Below are positions 44,931-53,300 of a stretch of DNA of 64,000 nucleotides, one piece after another; the stretch's first letter is position 1; every line of letters starts with the position of its first letter. The position numbers and the translations under genes are program-made. Below the pieces are notes generated by a model, which saw only the letters and a program-made list of their open reading frames with translations, was not told the DNA's origin and made no database searches. The stretch is from an uncultured Akkermansia sp. (lineage in GTDB: Bacteria; Verrucomicrobiota; Verrucomicrobiia; Verrucomicrobiales; Akkermansiaceae): contig CALXRG010000012.1 of the NCBI GenBank assembly GCA_944390825.1, positions 1 through 64,000 of the forward strand, given 5' to 3'.

Positions 44931-45629
44931 TCAGGAGGAGGGAGTTGGGTTTCCGTCCTCCGGGCGGAAGAAATACCCCGTACCGCGCTCGGTGCCGATG
45001 CAGGACGCGAGGTCTCCGAGCTTTTGGCGCAAACGCTTGATGTGAGTATCCAGGGCGCGTGACTGGGTCGTATCGGCGTAACCGAAGAGAGTTTTTTGGA
45101 GCTCATAGCGGTCCTGTACCTTGCCGGGGCGTTCCATCAGGTAGGCGAGGAGCTTGAACTCCGCCGTGGTGAGATCGACCGGTTCGCCTCTGACTGTTGC
45201 GTGCAGTGTGTTTTTGTCCAGCACGATCGACCCGGAGCGGACGATGAGCCGCGCATTGCCGGCACTGGTGCGGGCGAGGATGTTGCGCACGCGCAGCACC
45301 AGCTCTTTTGGGCTGAAAGGCTTGGTCATGTAATCATCCGCCCCGAGCTTCAGACCCGCCAGGCGATCCTCCAGCTGAGCGCGTGCGGTGAGGAAAAGCG
45401 TCGGGATTTGATCTGTGATGGGGCTGGATTTCATCGCGCGGTAAACATCCAGACCATCCATGCCCGGCAGCATAATATCCAGGATCACCAGGTCTGGGCA
45501 AAGCAAGCGGATTTGCTCCAGTCCCTCAGTGCCGTCATGTACCACGGCCGTTTCCCAGCCCTGGCGTTCAAGATTGAAAGCAACGAGATCCGCGATGTCC
45601 TCGTCATCTTCGACGATGAGAATCTTCAT
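44931..45629 (-). CDS. phoB: PhoB-like response regulator (OmpR family)
   Basis: This 232-residue protein has a receiver domain with the acidic pocket Glu7/Asp8/Asp9, phospho-acceptor Asp51 (LDIMLPG), Thr81 and Lys103 (MTKPF). A winged-helix domain follows (ALDTHIKRLRQKLG, then GTGYFF). It follows phoU by 23 bp, which argues for phosphate control; no histidine kinase gene is adjacent in the window. A -10-like TATACT (45641-45636) lies 6 bases before the ATG, so it may also have its own start site. Confidence 0.88.
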   Translation of the reverse strand: MKILIVEDDEDIADLVAFNLERQGWETAVVHDGTEGLEQIRLLCPDLVILDIMLPGMDGLDVYRAMKSSPITDQIPTLFLTARAQLEDRLAGLKLGADDYMTKPFSPKELVLRVRNILARTSAGNARLIVRSGSIVLDKNTLHATVRGEPVDLTTAEFKLLAYLMERPGKVQDRYELQKTLFGYADTTQSRALDTHIKRLRQKLGDLASCIGTERGTGYFFRPEDGNPTPSS

Positions 45630-45652
45630 AGCTTCAGTATAGCAGAGTCAGG

Positions 45653-46315
45653 TTAAATTGCACACTTTTTGTTGTGTCTTGGCGCGACGCAACTGTTGGT
45701 GAGCAGGTAGAAGGAGGGGATGGCCAGCTGCTTGGCATGGTCACCGATGCGTTCAATGGCCCGCAGAATAAAGAGCAGGGCCGTGCCCGTCTGGAAATTG
45801 TAGAACATGGCCGAGGAGGTATTGTGAAAGATCCGCTCCATCTCAGCCGCATAAAGCTGGTCGAGCTCCTCGTCTTTCTTCTGGACGCCGTAGGCCAGCT
45901 GCTCATCCTCACGCAGAATCGAAAGCACCGCATCCTGCAGCTCCACCTCCGCCATGAGGTAGATGGGCTTGAACGCCGCTACATCCTCCGTATCAACCTG
46001 ACCGGCGATCTCCAGGACATTCTGCACGATCTGCTGAGCCTGGTGCACGATACGGCCCAAGCGGCTGCAGCGCTGAGCGCAGCGCACGAGGTGCAGCCGG
46101 CTGTCCGCATCCGTCATGCCGATGAGGAGATTGGAATGGCAATCACCCTCCGCCTTGCGGGTCTCATGCAGCAGCGCCGCGCACTCCGCCGCCAGGCGGT
46201 GGCAAAGCGTGACATCGAGCGTAAAAAGCGCATCACGCACGCGGCTGACAAGGTCAAGCACCTTGCGGCTCAGCTCAGGGAAATAGTCAGGCGTATCATT
46301 GAATCGTATATCCAT
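45653..46315 (-). CDS. phoU: PhoU family phosphate regulator
   Basis: This helical protein of about 220 residues has the PhoU pattern of two three-helix bundles, with the metal-binding style motif RAIERIGDHAKQLA near the end. PhoU dampens PhoR/PhoB signalling and limits phosphate uptake. It is divergent from the PiT transporter gene and upstream of the phoB-like gene in one operon. The start at 46315 (MDIRFND) is preferred over 46339, which would add a basic leader. Confidence 0.88.
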   Translation of the reverse strand: MDIRFNDTPDYFPELSRKVLDLVSRVRDALFTLDVTLCHRLAAECAALLHETRKAEGDCHSNLLIGMTDADSRLHLVRCAQRCSRLGRIVHQAQQIVQNVLEIAGQVDTEDVAAFKPIYLMAEVELQDAVLSILREDEQLAYGVQKKDEELDQLYAAEMERIFHNTSSAMFYNFQTGTALLFILRAIERIGDHAKQLAIPSFYLLTNSCVAPRHNKKCAI

Positions 46316-46373
46316 TTTCTTCTTTCGTCTTTGTTGCATCTTGTCTCAGGGATTTCGCCCGTCGACACCCCTA

Positions 46374-46401
46374 TTTATACCCATGAGCCGCCAAAACGCA
46401 A
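46374..46401 (-). promoter_or_regulatory. Sigma70-type promoter of phoU-phoB
   Basis: On the minus strand, TTGCGT (46401-46396), 16 bases, TATAAA (46379-46374). Confidence 0.55.
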
Positions 46402-46504
46402 GAACGCTACCGTGAATAAACAGCCACAGAGCACGGCCCGCCGCGTGACAAAAACGCCACAGAGCAGACGTACCGTCCCCCGTGGCCAAAAGAACATATT
46501 TTTC

Positions 46505-46533
46505 TTGCATAGCAAGGGCATTCATGGTAATCA
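46505..46533 (+). promoter_or_regulatory. Weak promoter of the PiT gene
   Basis: TTGCAT (46505-46510), 17 bases, TAATCA (46528-46533), then 10 bases to the ATG at 46544. Confidence 0.4.
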
Positions 46534-46543
46534 GTTCGTGAAC

Positions 46544-48760
46544 ATGGATACGACCTACTACGTCATCTACGGAATGCTCCTACTCCTCTCAGTCTTTGGC
46601 CTGGTGGTAGGTGTGAGCAACGACGCCTGCAATTTCCTGAACTCATCGCTGGGCTGCAAAGCCGGCAACTACGTCCAGGTCGCGGCCGTAGCCGCCGTCG
46701 GTGTGCTGCTGGGAGCCAGCTTCTCCAACGGCATGATGGAGATAGCCCGCAGCGGCGTGATGAACCCCTCCATGTTCACCTTCAACGAGGTGATGCTGCT
46801 CTTCCTCGCGGTCATGGTGGCCAACGTCATCCTGCTGGACATCTTCAACACCCTGGGGCTGCCCACCTCCACGACCGTCTCGCTTGTCTTCTCCCTCTTG
46901 GGCTCAGCACTCGGCATGGCCGTCTACAGCATGGAGCAGGCTCCCGTGCACGCAGGGCTCGCGGAATACATCAACACCGACACCGCCATCGTCATCGTCT
47001 CCGGCATCTTCAGCTCCGTGCTCATTGCCTTCCTCTGCGGCACGACCGTCATGTGGTTTGCGCGTCTGCTCTTCAGTTTCCATTACCAGCGCTCATTCTT
47101 CTACATTGGGCCACTGTGGTGCGGCGGCGCCCTGACCGCCATCTGCTACTTCGCCATCTTTAAAGGCCTCAAGAGCAGCCCCATCGTCGACCCGGATTTC
47201 CTTGCCTGGATGGAAGCCAATCTCTCGATGCTCGTCCTGGGGGCCTTTGTCGTATGGACCCTCATTTCAGCCTTTCTCCAGCACATATGCCACATCAACA
47301 CCCTGCGCATCATCGTGCTGGCCGGCACCGGAGCCCTGGCACTCGCCTTTGCCGGAAACGACCTCGTTAACTTCATCGGCGTCTTCATGGCGGCAGACGC
47401 CTCCATGGACATCGCCCAAGCCCACCTTGCCTCCGGCGGGGATCTCGCCAGCCTGCACATGGGCGACCTGACCAAACCCGTGCAGACCGACTTCATCTAC
47501 CTGCTGCTGGCGGGCGTCATCATGGTCGGAGCGCTCTTCTTCTCCAAGAAGGCACGCAAAGTCACCGAAACCGAGCTGAAACTCTCCTCGGCCAGCACCG
47601 TGAGCCGCGAGCGCTTCGGCTCCAGCCCGCCCGCCCGCGTCATGGTGCGCCAGACCCTCAACATCGTACGCTTCGTGCAGCGCATCACCCCGGAACCCAT
47701 AGCGCGATTTGTCGGCTCCCGCTTCGTACCCCTGCGCCCCGAAGAAGAAACCGGCGCCCTCTACGATCAGATCCGCGGCTCAGTCAACCTCACCCTGGCG
47801 GCCCTGCTCATCTCCGTGGCCACCTCACTCAAACTGCCCCTCTCCACCACCTACGTCACCTTCATGGTCGCCATGGGCTCCTCGCTGGCAGACCGCGCCT
47901 GGGGGAGAGACAGTGCCGTCTACCGCATCACAGGCGTGCTCACCGTCGTCGGCGGGTGGTTCATCACCGCACTGGGCGCCTGCTTTGCCGCCTTTCTGGT
48001 TGCCCTCTGCATGAGCTTCGGCGGCTTCTGGGGCATTGTCATCATGCTCACGCTCAGCGGAGCTTTGCTCATCAAATCCACCTTCTTCGTACGCGGCGAG
48101 AAGCAGGAAATCAAACTGCTGGACGTCAACAACGAAGCCGCCGTGCACGACTTTGGCTCCGCCGCAGCCGGCCGCCTGGGCCGCATGGTCGGCATCTACA
48201 AAGCCATGGTCAAAGCCCTGCTGGAGGAAGACCTCGACAGCCTCAAACGCCTGCGCAAAAAGACCCGCGAAATCAAGAAAACCATCGAAGCCATCCGCGA
48301 AAACGAAGTCCTGCCCACCCTGCGCGGCATCCCGAAGGAACTCGCCGACCGCGGTCAGCTCATCTTCCGCATCACCGAGATTTCCTCCGCCACCTGCGAG
48401 CGCCTCCTCACCCTCGTGAAAGCCAGCTACAACCACATCGACAACAACCACGCCGGCCTCAACGAAGAGCAGGGCAAGGACCTGCTCGCCCTCACCGACA
48501 AAATCGGCCGCTTCTACCCGAACCTCACCGACATGCTCGTGCAGGGAGACTACGCCGACATCGACAAAATGGTCAGTGAGTCCGCCACCCTGGGGGACGA
48601 CTTCGCCAGCTGCATCACACGCCACCTCATGCACAACGCCGAGGACGAAAGCAGCATGCGCAACGGCATTCTCTACCTCACCCTCCTCAACGAAACGAGA
48701 GCCATGGTAAGCCACGCCTTCTCGCTCATCAACCGCATCAAAGAACTCTACGAGGACTGA
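46544..48760 (+). CDS. PiT family inorganic phosphate transporter with a C-terminal PhoU-like domain
   Basis: This 738-residue protein carries the paired PiT motifs: GVSNDACNFLNSSLG near the N-terminus, and FAGNDLVNFIGVFMA with STTYVTFMVAMGSSLADRAWG in the second half. About ten membrane helices are present. The last 220 residues form a PhoU-like helical domain in the cytoplasm. It imports phosphate by ion symport, with the PhoU-like part probably regulatory. The frame is open for 290 codons upstream, but that part is antisense to phoU. MDTTYYVIYG at 46544 is the natural start. Confidence 0.92.
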   Translation: MDTTYYVIYGMLLLLSVFGLVVGVSNDACNFLNSSLGCKAGNYVQVAAVAAVGVLLGASFSNGMMEIARSGVMNPSMFTFNEVMLLFLAVMVANVILLDIFNTLGLPTSTTVSLVFSLLGSALGMAVYSMEQAPVHAGLAEYINTDTAIVIVSGIFSSVLIAFLCGTTVMWFARLLFSFHYQRSFFYIGPLWCGGALTAICYFAIFKGLKSSPIVDPDFLAWMEANLSMLVLGAFVVWTLISAFLQHICHINTLRIIVLAGTGALALAFAGNDLVNFIGVFMAADASMDIAQAHLASGGDLASLHMGDLTKPVQTDFIYLLLAGVIMVGALFFSKKARKVTETELKLSSASTVSRERFGSSPPARVMVRQTLNIVRFVQRITPEPIARFVGSRFVPLRPEEETGALYDQIRGSVNLTLAALLISVATSLKLPLSTTYVTFMVAMGSSLADRAWGRDSAVYRITGVLTVVGGWFITALGACFAAFLVALCMSFGGFWGIVIMLTLSGALLIKSTFFVRGEKQEIKLLDVNNEAAVHDFGSAAAGRLGRMVGIYKAMVKALLEEDLDSLKRLRKKTREIKKTIEAIRENEVLPTLRGIPKELADRGQLIFRITEISSATCERLLTLVKASYNHIDNNHAGLNEEQGKDLLALTDKIGRFYPNLTDMLVQGDYADIDKMVSESATLGDDFASCITRHLMHNAEDESSMRNGILYLTLLNETRAMVSHAFSLINRIKELYED

Positions 48761-48771
48761 GCCGGCAACTA

Positions 48772-49836
48772 TCATCCCCTCCGGTACCAGTCGCCTGATT
48801 CCCCCGGAGGAGGCGGCCCCCCGTGCCAGAACCGGTGAGCATCCTCGGCGCGGATCCCACGCATATTCACGTAGCGGGTGCGCAGCAAGTGGGGGTTGCT
48901 GTGCCCCATGAACAACTGGAGCGCATTCAGATCACGGTAACTTTTCGCGAAATAGCTCGCAAACGTGTGCCTCAGCGCATCCTGCTGCCACTGGCCGAAA
49001 CCCGCCTCCCGCCGCAGTTCGCGCCACTTATTCAACCAATTTGCCGGGCAGATGCTGCGGTCCGGGCCCAGCGTGGAGCGTGAGCGCAAAATTGCGTGCA
49101 GCGCCGGGCAAATCGGGATATGACGCCCACCCCCGGTTTTACTGTGCTCAGGGGGGACGATGACCTCCCCCTCATCCAAATCCACATCCCGCCAGTGCAG
49201 CCGCTCCGTCTCCCGCGGCCGTACTCCCGCATACAGCATCAGCCCCACCGCCGCCAGGCAGGATCCATCGTGGTACCGAGCCGCAACATCCAAAAGCCGC
49301 GCGATCTCCCCCAGCTCCAGCGCCCGGATTTCCCGCTCTCGGATCCGGGGTATCTCGATGTGCTTCACCGGGTTTTCCCGGCACCAGTCCCGCCGGATCC
49401 CTTCATTGAACAGGACACTCAGCACCGCCCTCGCCTTCGTACGCCGCGTAGGCTGTGGAAAAACCTGCTCCAGCCTGCGCGCGCACTCCTCTCGCGTAAT
49501 CGTACTCAGCAGCCTCCTGTCCCATCCCTGCGCACCCTTCCCCAGCCGCCGCAGACATTGGCGGATATCCTGCCGCGTGCGTGCCGAGCGGCCCGACTTG
49601 ATCACCAACAGCCGCTCAACAGCCTCCGCATACGTCACGCTCCCCTGCCTGCTCGTCCATGCCGTCACACCCAGCCTCAGGCAATCCCGCAGGACATGGG
49701 CCGGTTTCTGGTCCTGAACTTCCTCGGGCAGCATATCGAGAGCATCCAGCACGAGCCTCACACACTGAGAGAGGGAAATCCCTCTATCCTGCAGCAGGAA
49801 CTGTGCCGCTTGTTTCTCCTGTAATTTCGTGCGCAT
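48772..49836 (-). CDS. Tyrosine recombinase (phage-integrase family), candidate DNA invertase
   Basis: This 354-residue protein has an N-terminal SAM-like DNA-binding domain (about 65-150) and the catalytic domain. Visible active-site residues are Arg206 (AGVRPRE), Lys233 (HSKTGGG), Arg289 (LRHTFASY), His312 (MGHSN) and nucleophile Tyr322 (TRYVNM). The first catalytic His is Asp286 here. The start codon lies inside the left inverted repeat (49832-49852), and a perfect copy in inverse orientation lies at 50253-50273. That placement suggests it inverts the segment between itself and the autotransporter gene and thereby changes its own upstream sequence. Confidence 0.9.
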   Translation of the reverse strand: MRTKLQEKQAAQFLLQDRGISLSQCVRLVLDALDMLPEEVQDQKPAHVLRDCLRLGVTAWTSRQGSVTYAEAVERLLVIKSGRSARTRQDIRQCLRRLGKGAQGWDRRLLSTITREECARRLEQVFPQPTRRTKARAVLSVLFNEGIRRDWCRENPVKHIEIPRIREREIRALELGEIARLLDVAARYHDGSCLAAVGLMLYAGVRPRETERLHWRDVDLDEGEVIVPPEHSKTGGGRHIPICPALHAILRSRSTLGPDRSICPANWLNKWRELRREAGFGQWQQDALRHTFASYFAKSYRDLNALQLFMGHSNPHLLRTRYVNMRGIRAEDAHRFWHGGPPPPGESGDWYRRG

Positions 49837-49852
49837 GTTATAAGCGTAGTCA
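49832..49852 (+). repeat. Left 21-bp inverted repeat (candidate recombination site)
   Basis: Contains ATGTTATAAGCGTAGTCA, preceded by CGC. It is a perfect inverse copy of 50253-50273. The recombinase start codon (49836-49834, minus) is inside it. Confidence 0.95.
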
Positions 49853-49898
49853 ATAGCTTTTTTTATAAAAAATGGTTTTTCTTATCCCTGGAGCTTCC

Positions 49899-50075
49899 AT
49901 GGAGAGAGAAACTGTGTACTATCCTGATTATCAAACTTCTGTATATACAGTAAAGTATATGGCAAAGCTGATGGAGGATAACCGGCAGGGTCTAGCAACT
50001 ACTTTACCTGAACCAGTGCAGACGTCGAGCTTTTCTCGCCGGAGCAAAACCGTTCTGCGTGTAATCCTTAGATAA
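49899..50075 (+). CDS. Small reading frame inside the invertible segment (58 residues, doubtful)
   Basis: ATG at 49899 is preceded by GGAG five bases upstream, one of the few Shine-Dalgarno matches in the window. The product (starting MERETVYYPDYQTSVYTVKY, ending basic) has no recognised domain. A hairpin (ATCCTTA/TAAGGAT, 50064-50082) surrounds the stop codon, as a weak terminator might. It could be a small regulator of recombination or chance. Confidence 0.25.
   Translation: MERETVYYPDYQTSVYTVKYMAKLMEDNRQGLATTLPEPVQTSSFSRRSKTVLRVILR
49927..49954 (-). promoter_or_regulatory. Possible promoter facing the recombinase gene, with a palindrome in its spacer
   Basis: On the minus strand, TTTACT (49954-49949), 16 bases, GATAAT (49932-49927). 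The palindrome CTGTATATACAG (49939-49950) overlaps the spacer and -35 end, a classic operator position. Confidence 0.35.
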
Positions 50076-50135
50076 TAAGGATGTTATAAAATTGCTGTTT
50101 TCGTGTGTCAGTTTGTTTGAAAAAAGAGCGGATTC

Positions 50136-50165
50136 TTGGTGTCAAAGAAGCACAATTCATATATT
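50136..50165 (+). promoter_or_regulatory. Possible promoter facing the autotransporter gene
   Basis: TTGGTG (50136-50141), 18 bases, TATATT (50160-50165). In the opposite orientation it would face the recombinase gene. Confidence 0.4.
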
Positions 50166-50252
50166 CATGGTGGGATATAAGACTCAATCTATTTAGAAAC
50201 AGTATATTAGAATGTAAACAACGGGATCTCAGGTGTCATTTAGCAGTATAAC

Positions 50253-50273
50253 TGACTACGCTTATAACATGCG
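50253..50273 (-). repeat. Right 21-bp inverted repeat (candidate recombination site)
   Basis: A perfect inverse copy of 49832-49852, 61 bp before the autotransporter ATG. On the plus strand it creates ATG CGG TAA, a two-codon frame in the leader. Confidence 0.95.
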
Positions 50274-50285
50274 GTAAGCTAATCT

Positions 50286-50311
50286 AAGCCGGACGCAGGT
50301 AGTGCCGGCTT
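50286..50311 (+). promoter_or_regulatory. Hairpin in the autotransporter mRNA leader
   Basis: AAGCCGG (50286-50292) pairs with CCGGCTT (50305-50311), 22 bases before the ATG and outside the invertible segment, so it is present in either orientation. Confidence 0.45.
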
Positions 50312-50333
50312 CAACAACAAGAAACTCCTAAAA

Positions 50334-53300
50334 ATGAAATTACACCTTCCCGTGAAATTGCGTGCGAGCGTGCTCGCAGCCATCGTGGCGGTACCCGCCC
50401 TCCTTTACAACCAGGCCTTTGCAGCGCAAACGGCAAGCAGCGTGGCCGACCTGACACCTGTCTCGGATGGCGTCTATACCTCCGGTCAGGACCTGACCAT
50501 TAGTGGTGTTGTTAATGCCTCCGGCTTAGACTTGTCGGAAATCCAAGTGACCGCTGGCGGCTCGGAAGCTGGCGACCTCACGATTCAGAGCACCGGTGCT
50601 CTCATGAATGTCGCTACCGTCACCGTCGCGAACGACATGACCGTCGCCGGTAGCGTCAGCGATGTATCAGCTATCACCGTGGCCGGAACCGCTACCCTTC
50701 AGAATACAGCTCAGCTGGACAACGTCAGCCTGACCGCCGCGACAATCTCGGGAGCTGACGCCGTGACCTCGCTGACGGATTCCACCCTGACGCAAACCCT
50801 TGGAAATTGGTCACTTTCCTCGGTGAAAGCGGGAAATACCTACATCAATATGGGCGGAGAAATCACAGTGACGGGTGCTATTACTGGGGCCGGTGCGACC
50901 TTGCAAACAGACAGCAATAACATCAATCTGAACGGAGCAATCAACGCTGGAGTTACGATTGATTCCGGAAATTGGATCCAGGTGTCGGGAACTACCATCG
51001 CGGCAGGGCAGATATGGAGCGCCGCTTCTGATATCCGCTTCAATGCCGCGAATAACCCTAGCATTACAGTCTCGAATTCCCAGTTGAGCGCGGGTGGAGC
51101 GCTGTATGGCGGGGCCAAATTGACGTTACAGAACTGCTCAGGCCTTGAAGGAACGGAGACCGTTTCCGTCGGATCCGTAAATCTCCATTCTCTCATCCTA
51201 GATAATACCGATTTGACATCGACCGGAAGTGTCTTGGTGTTCGGTGATAATAACGGACCGGCAAAGTTGAGTGTCAAAAATGGCTCAGTCGCCGACTTTG
51301 CTTCGATTGCCAGAAGTAACTCTTCAGGCCGTACGGTAGATGTACTGGTTGATGGGGCAGGGAGCGTCCTCTCAATCAGGCAGAGCTCCACGATTGCTGG
51401 TACCGTAACGGTTCAGGATGGGGCGACTCTCCAGGCAGCCGGTGGGCTGACGCTAGACGGCGCGATTAAGGATGACGGCAAGATCATCGGTTCCACTCTG
51501 ACAACAACCGGCGATTCCATCACCTCCGACGGCTTAGGGGCGGATGAGAGCGGTAATACACTCACGGCAGCTACGGGGATTACAGTAAGAGGAGCCATAG
51601 AAGGCACGGGCAACACACTCACGACCACCGGCACGGATGCCGGCATCGAACTCCAGGGGAATGTGGACGCTGCCGTCACAGTCTCAGCAGCGGGCGAACT
51701 CACCCTGACGAACGGCGTCTCCTCCGTCGCCTCCGGGCAGAACTGGACGGCTGACAGCCTGGCAATCCAGGCCGTAAACGCTGTCACGCTGGGCAATTCG
51801 ACCGTCTCAATCACGGAGGCCGTAACGTCGCAGAATGACCTGACCATCAGCGGTGGCACTAGTCTTACCGCAGAGGGCGTCGACGTGGGAGACAACACGC
51901 TCACCTTGAGTGGTTCCAGCACAACCGTTGCGACAAGCGACAACAGTAAGGTGGAACTCACGGCAGACACCGTAGCGCTCGAGAATGGTATGGCGCTGGC
52001 GAACGCCGTGGTCAACGCCTCCACGTTCACCCAAGAGGAGGGTACAAGTTACAGTGGCGTGACGTTTGCCATGAGCGGAGCGCAAGACTTCGGGGATGTG
52101 ACGACGGACGATAATACGTACTCGAGTGATGGTACCCTGTCATTCGGAACCATCTCTGGAGACGACAACAGCGCAACCAGCTCTGTGGCCAACGCCGACG
52201 CCATTGTGGTGGGAGGAGAGATCAGCGGTAACAATACGCAGCTCACCGCCACGGGTGACGGTGGGGCCATCTCGGTCAACTCCATTGGGGGTACAGGCAC
52301 CACCATCAGCACCACCTCCGGCGATATCACCGTCAACGGGGCCATTACAGGAGCAGACACCTCCATCAGCACCACAGGCGGCAAGATCACCGTCAACGGC
52401 GCCATCACCGCAGCCTCCACAATCGAGACCACAAATGGCGGCGACGTGGAGTTGCATGCCGACGTGACGGCTTCCGCCATCACCTCATCGGGTGATCTGA
52501 ATATCATCAGGGACGGAGGTGTGACAATCTCTGACTCTGATTTGGGTGTTACAGGGGCCATCACCGGCAACGCCCTGACGCTCACCGGCTCCAAAACTCC
52601 TGACCGGGAGCACACCGCCGGCAGCGTGGATAACGACGCCCTGACCGTCAGCACGGATACCTCTCTGAATGTCGCAAATACTGTTAACACCGGCGCTCTC
52701 GCCGTGGCTGGCACTCTGGAGGCGGGTGGCGATGTCACAGGTGCTGGGGGTTCCGATATTTCCGGTGCTCTTTCGTCGACCGCCGGCAACATCAGCCTGA
52801 CAGAGGCGACGGTTTCCGGTGATGTTTCAACGATTGCCGGCGACATCAGCCTGACAGAGGCGACGGTTTCCGGTGATGTTTCAACGATTGCCGGCGACAT
52901 CAGCCTGACAGGCGGAACCGTGACCGGGGGCACCCTCAGTGCGGGCCGCGGCACCGATGGAGGCGACCTGATTCTGGATAACGAGTCCGTTTCCGGGGCA
53001 GATCTGACCATCGCGAACGATCTGCAGATGACCAATAGCTCCAGCATCACCGATGTTACAGATGTGACCGCTGGGAACAGCATCTCGGTAGACAACTCGA
53101 CGATTTCCGGCGTCACCGCAGATGGCGTAGTGGCTCAGGCTGGCAGCATCAGCGTGACGAACGGCGGCATCATCGGCTCCACTGCGGAGGCAGATTCAAT
53201 AGTCGGCGATGTCAGTGCTGCAACCACCATCACCGTCGACAGTGGCAGCATCGCGAACGTGACGGGTAGCGTCGAGGCCCAAGGTGGCAAGCTCAGTGTT

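Larger units (their letters stand above)
49832..50273. other. Candidate invertible DNA segment (phase switch) between recombinase and autotransporter genes
   Basis: The 442-bp segment is bounded by perfect 21-bp inverted repeats, is visibly more AT-rich than its surroundings and separates two divergent genes. Inside are possible promoters facing each way, a 12-bp palindrome (49939-49950), a small reading frame (49899-50075) and a hairpin (50064-50082). Inversion would exchange the ends facing each gene without breaking either coding sequence, because the recombinase start codon is in the repeat. Nothing else of gene size lies between 49837 and 50333. Confidence 0.8.

Noticed and set aside
45674-46543. 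A 290-codon N-terminal extension of the PiT transporter frame
   Set aside because: This part is antisense to phoU and hydrophilic. The PiT family N-terminus and a promoter fit the ATG at 46544.
49939-49950. CTGTATATACAG as a LexA (SOS) box
   Set aside because: The half-sites match CTGT/ACAG but the spacing is 4 rather than the 8 bases of the classical enterobacterial box. It is kept only as an unassigned palindrome.
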